A stretch of 16,674 bases of DNA, taken from JAZKFT01 sp963845495. Its GTDB lineage: Bacteria; Bacteroidota; Bacteroidia; Chitinophagales; Chitinophagaceae. The DNA lies in contig CAWJTH010000050.1 in the NCBI GenBank assembly GCA_963845495.1, positions 1 to 16,674 on the forward strand, written 5' to 3'. The first letter of the stretch is position 1. Each line of letters opens with the position of its first letter. The notes under the pieces were generated by a model. That model was not told the origin of the DNA, did not search any database, and saw only the letters and a list, made by a program, of their open reading frames with translations. Of this stretch, positions 15,516 through 16,674 are shown piece after piece. Made by a program: the position numbers and the translations under genes.

Positions 15516-15550
15516 GCAAAAACAGCCATCCAAAAGGTGGCTGTTTTTGC
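15516..15550. terminator. Bidirectional terminator between convergent genes
   Basis: gcaaaaacagccatc (15516-15530) pairs with ggtggctgtttttgc (15536-15550): 15 bp with one G-U and a 5-nt loop. The A-run on the left and T-run on the right make it suited to both strands. It lies 20 bp after the DUF420 stop and 31 bp from the end of the minus-strand TPR gene. Confidence 0.87.
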
Positions 15551-15580
15551 AAAATAACTTATTGATAATGACCAAATGAT

Positions 15581-16231
15581 TTATCCCGGCACCCGGCTAA
15601 TGTATTTATTTATCTCTTTTATTTGATTGAGTACTTCCACATTGGTTGGTTTTTGTTCCTTTGCCTTGCGGAAAAAATCTTTAGCGGCACGAAACTCGCG
15701 ACGGTTCATATAAATCTGGCACATTTGTAAATACGCCATTGCAGCGCCATCTTTATCAGGAATACCGGCACGGATGGCGGCACGGATATAGCTTTCTCCT
15801 TGTTTCATATCGCCTTTTTGCATGGCCAACATGCCCAATTGCAATTTATTTGCACCTTCAGCCTCTTTCATATCGCCACCCAGTTCCAAGCTTTTCTTCA
15901 TGTGTTTTTCGGCACCGTCATAATCTTTTTTCATCATGCTTAGCTGGCCTTTAATGGTATAAAAAGCCGACCTGATTGGTTTGTACAGCAAGTTAGGAAA
16001 CCAGATAGATGCCAACACTTTTTCGGCACCTTCTACATCGCCATTTTCAATATATTCTTGGATAAGGCGCATCGGACCAATAAAAAAATGACTAGCAATG
16101 GCAACAATTGCTAATATATATAAAATAAGCGATTGCCAAAAACCAGCTTCGACATTTACAAAAATGGCTAGTGCCAAAGCCACTAAACCAAGCCAAAACC
16201 GATATTTAATTAAAAAACTGTAAAACTTCAT
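15581..16231 (-). CDS. Membrane-anchored TPR-repeat protein, function unknown
   Basis: A 216-residue protein convergent with the respiratory genes. Two hydrophobic segments at the N-terminus (about 11-28 and 32-52) are followed by helical repeats of TPR type: residues 56-78, 88-117 (with the GQLSMMKKDYDGAEKHMKKSLEL pattern split by family spacing), 128-155 and 164-192. The repeat words G-x2-x2-x2-K-x-D/F-x-x-A are seen around 95-109, 133-150 and 172-190. Such proteins act as scaffolds for protein contacts; no partner can be named, and the neighbourhood gives no firm link to the oxidase. The start ATG (complement of 16229-16231) lies only a few bases from the abrupt change to G+C-rich sequence, so its natural promoter is probably missing from this window. 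Confidence 0.85.
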   Translation of the reverse strand: MKFYSFLIKYRFWLGLVALALAIFVNVEAGFWQSLILYILAIVAIASHFFIGPMRLIQEYIENGDVEGAEKVLASIWFPNLLYKPIRSAFYTIKGQLSMMKKDYDGAEKHMKKSLELGGDMKEAEGANKLQLGMLAMQKGDMKQGESYIRAAIRAGIPDKDGAAMAYLQMCQIYMNRREFRAAKDFFRKAKEQKPTNVEVLNQIKEINKYISRVPG

Positions 16232-16674
16232 AGATTACTCTTGCGTTCCAACCGTCCCGGCTGGCCGCGGTCCTCCCGCTGCGGGCCCTGTCGGCGATGC
16301 TGGCGCTTCGGCATCCGGGATTAACGACGAACGCGACGTGCTGATGAGCCATCTGTCGTGGACCGGGACCGTGCGGAGCCACCGGTACTCGGATCCTGCT
16401 GGCCCGCGGCGTCACCGGCCTGCGGCTCCTGCGCTGGCGCCCCCAGGTAATCTGGCCGCTGGTCTCGATGCTGGTATTGGCCACGGCCTACGTGGGATGG
16501 CCTTCACACCCTCACACCGCTACCGCATCGATGGCATCGCGGCGTTGGTGATCGGATCGGCGGCCACGTTGGATCGGCACGGGGGCGAGCGCAAGGACGG
16601 GTCCGTGGCACTGCATCGATCAACGGAAGACCATGCGACTGAGCGGAGTTATGCCAAGACGACGCTGACGACGA
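16232..16674. other. G+C-rich terminal segment of foreign or chimeric origin
   Basis: Hand count gives 279 G+C of 414 bases (67%) over 16261-16674, against 16 of 60 at 16081-16140. The change occurs within about 16232-16260. No gene can be called with confidence. One + frame (codons starting at 16242) stays open from 16224 to the window end, but its codon pattern is coding-like only in parts, and other parts look coding in the next frame. A piece in the third frame reads as a hydrophobic stretch (WPLVSMLVLATAYVGWP, near 16452-16502). A minus-strand frame crossing the junction (16206-16484) is not believable, since it spans both compositions. The codon style resembles Actinomycetota DNA. Most likely a contig-end chimera. 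Confidence 0.7.

Noticed and set aside
16206..16484. Minus-strand open frame of 92 codons across the composition change.
   Set aside because: It spans two base compositions, starts in the G+C-rich part and ends inside the TPR gene; such frames arise freely in G+C-rich DNA.
16224..16674. A + frame open for 150 codons to the right edge.
   Set aside because: No recognisable motif, uneven codon-position bias and no clear start; reported only as part of the foreign segment.

Overview
The window is a slice of a Bacteroidota chromosome, most likely Chitinophagaceae or a close relative. It carries a complete terminal respiratory module: alternative complex III (Act) followed directly by an aa3-type cytochrome c oxidase and its assembly factors. 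The assignment rests on the gene order actB-C-D-E-F-coxB-coxA, a low G+C content, TAnnTTTG-type -7 promoter boxes, no recognisable Shine-Dalgarno pattern, and wording of the proteins typical of that phylum. I judged all of this by reading, without database searches.

Layout. Positions 2-3157 hold actB, cut at its 5' end by the window edge; the pentahaem subunit actA would lie just upstream. Then come actC (3293-4735), actD (4842-5432), actE (5452-6129), actF (6186-7433), coxB (7548-8624) and coxA (8674-10503), all on the + strand, ended by a hairpin at 10513-10544. A second + strand group holds ctaB (haem O synthase), two subunit III-type genes (11808-12371 and 12516-13403) and a small subunit IV gene (13430-13867), closed by a clear terminator at 13888-13916. 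A third unit has its own -7 box and holds a Sco copper chaperone (14044-14856) and a DUF420/CtaM-like membrane protein (14900-15496). A symmetric hairpin at 15516-15550 separates this from a convergent minus-strand TPR membrane protein (15581-16231).

How it works. ActB/ActC and partners oxidise menaquinol and pass electrons through Fe-S clusters and haems c to the CuA site of CoxB and on to the haem a/a3-CuB centre of CoxA. CtaB begins haem A synthesis, Sco serves copper insertion, and the DUF420 protein probably helps oxidase maturation. This is a known system and I do not claim it as new.

Unusual points are: an abrupt change at about 16232-16260 from A+T-rich sequence to about 67% G+C (hand count over 16261-16674), probably a chimeric contig end or foreign DNA; short A/T-only repeats placed just before several start codons; an EF-hand-like loop inside the DUF420 protein; a long insert in the second subunit III; and several dyads around the ctaB and sco promoters.
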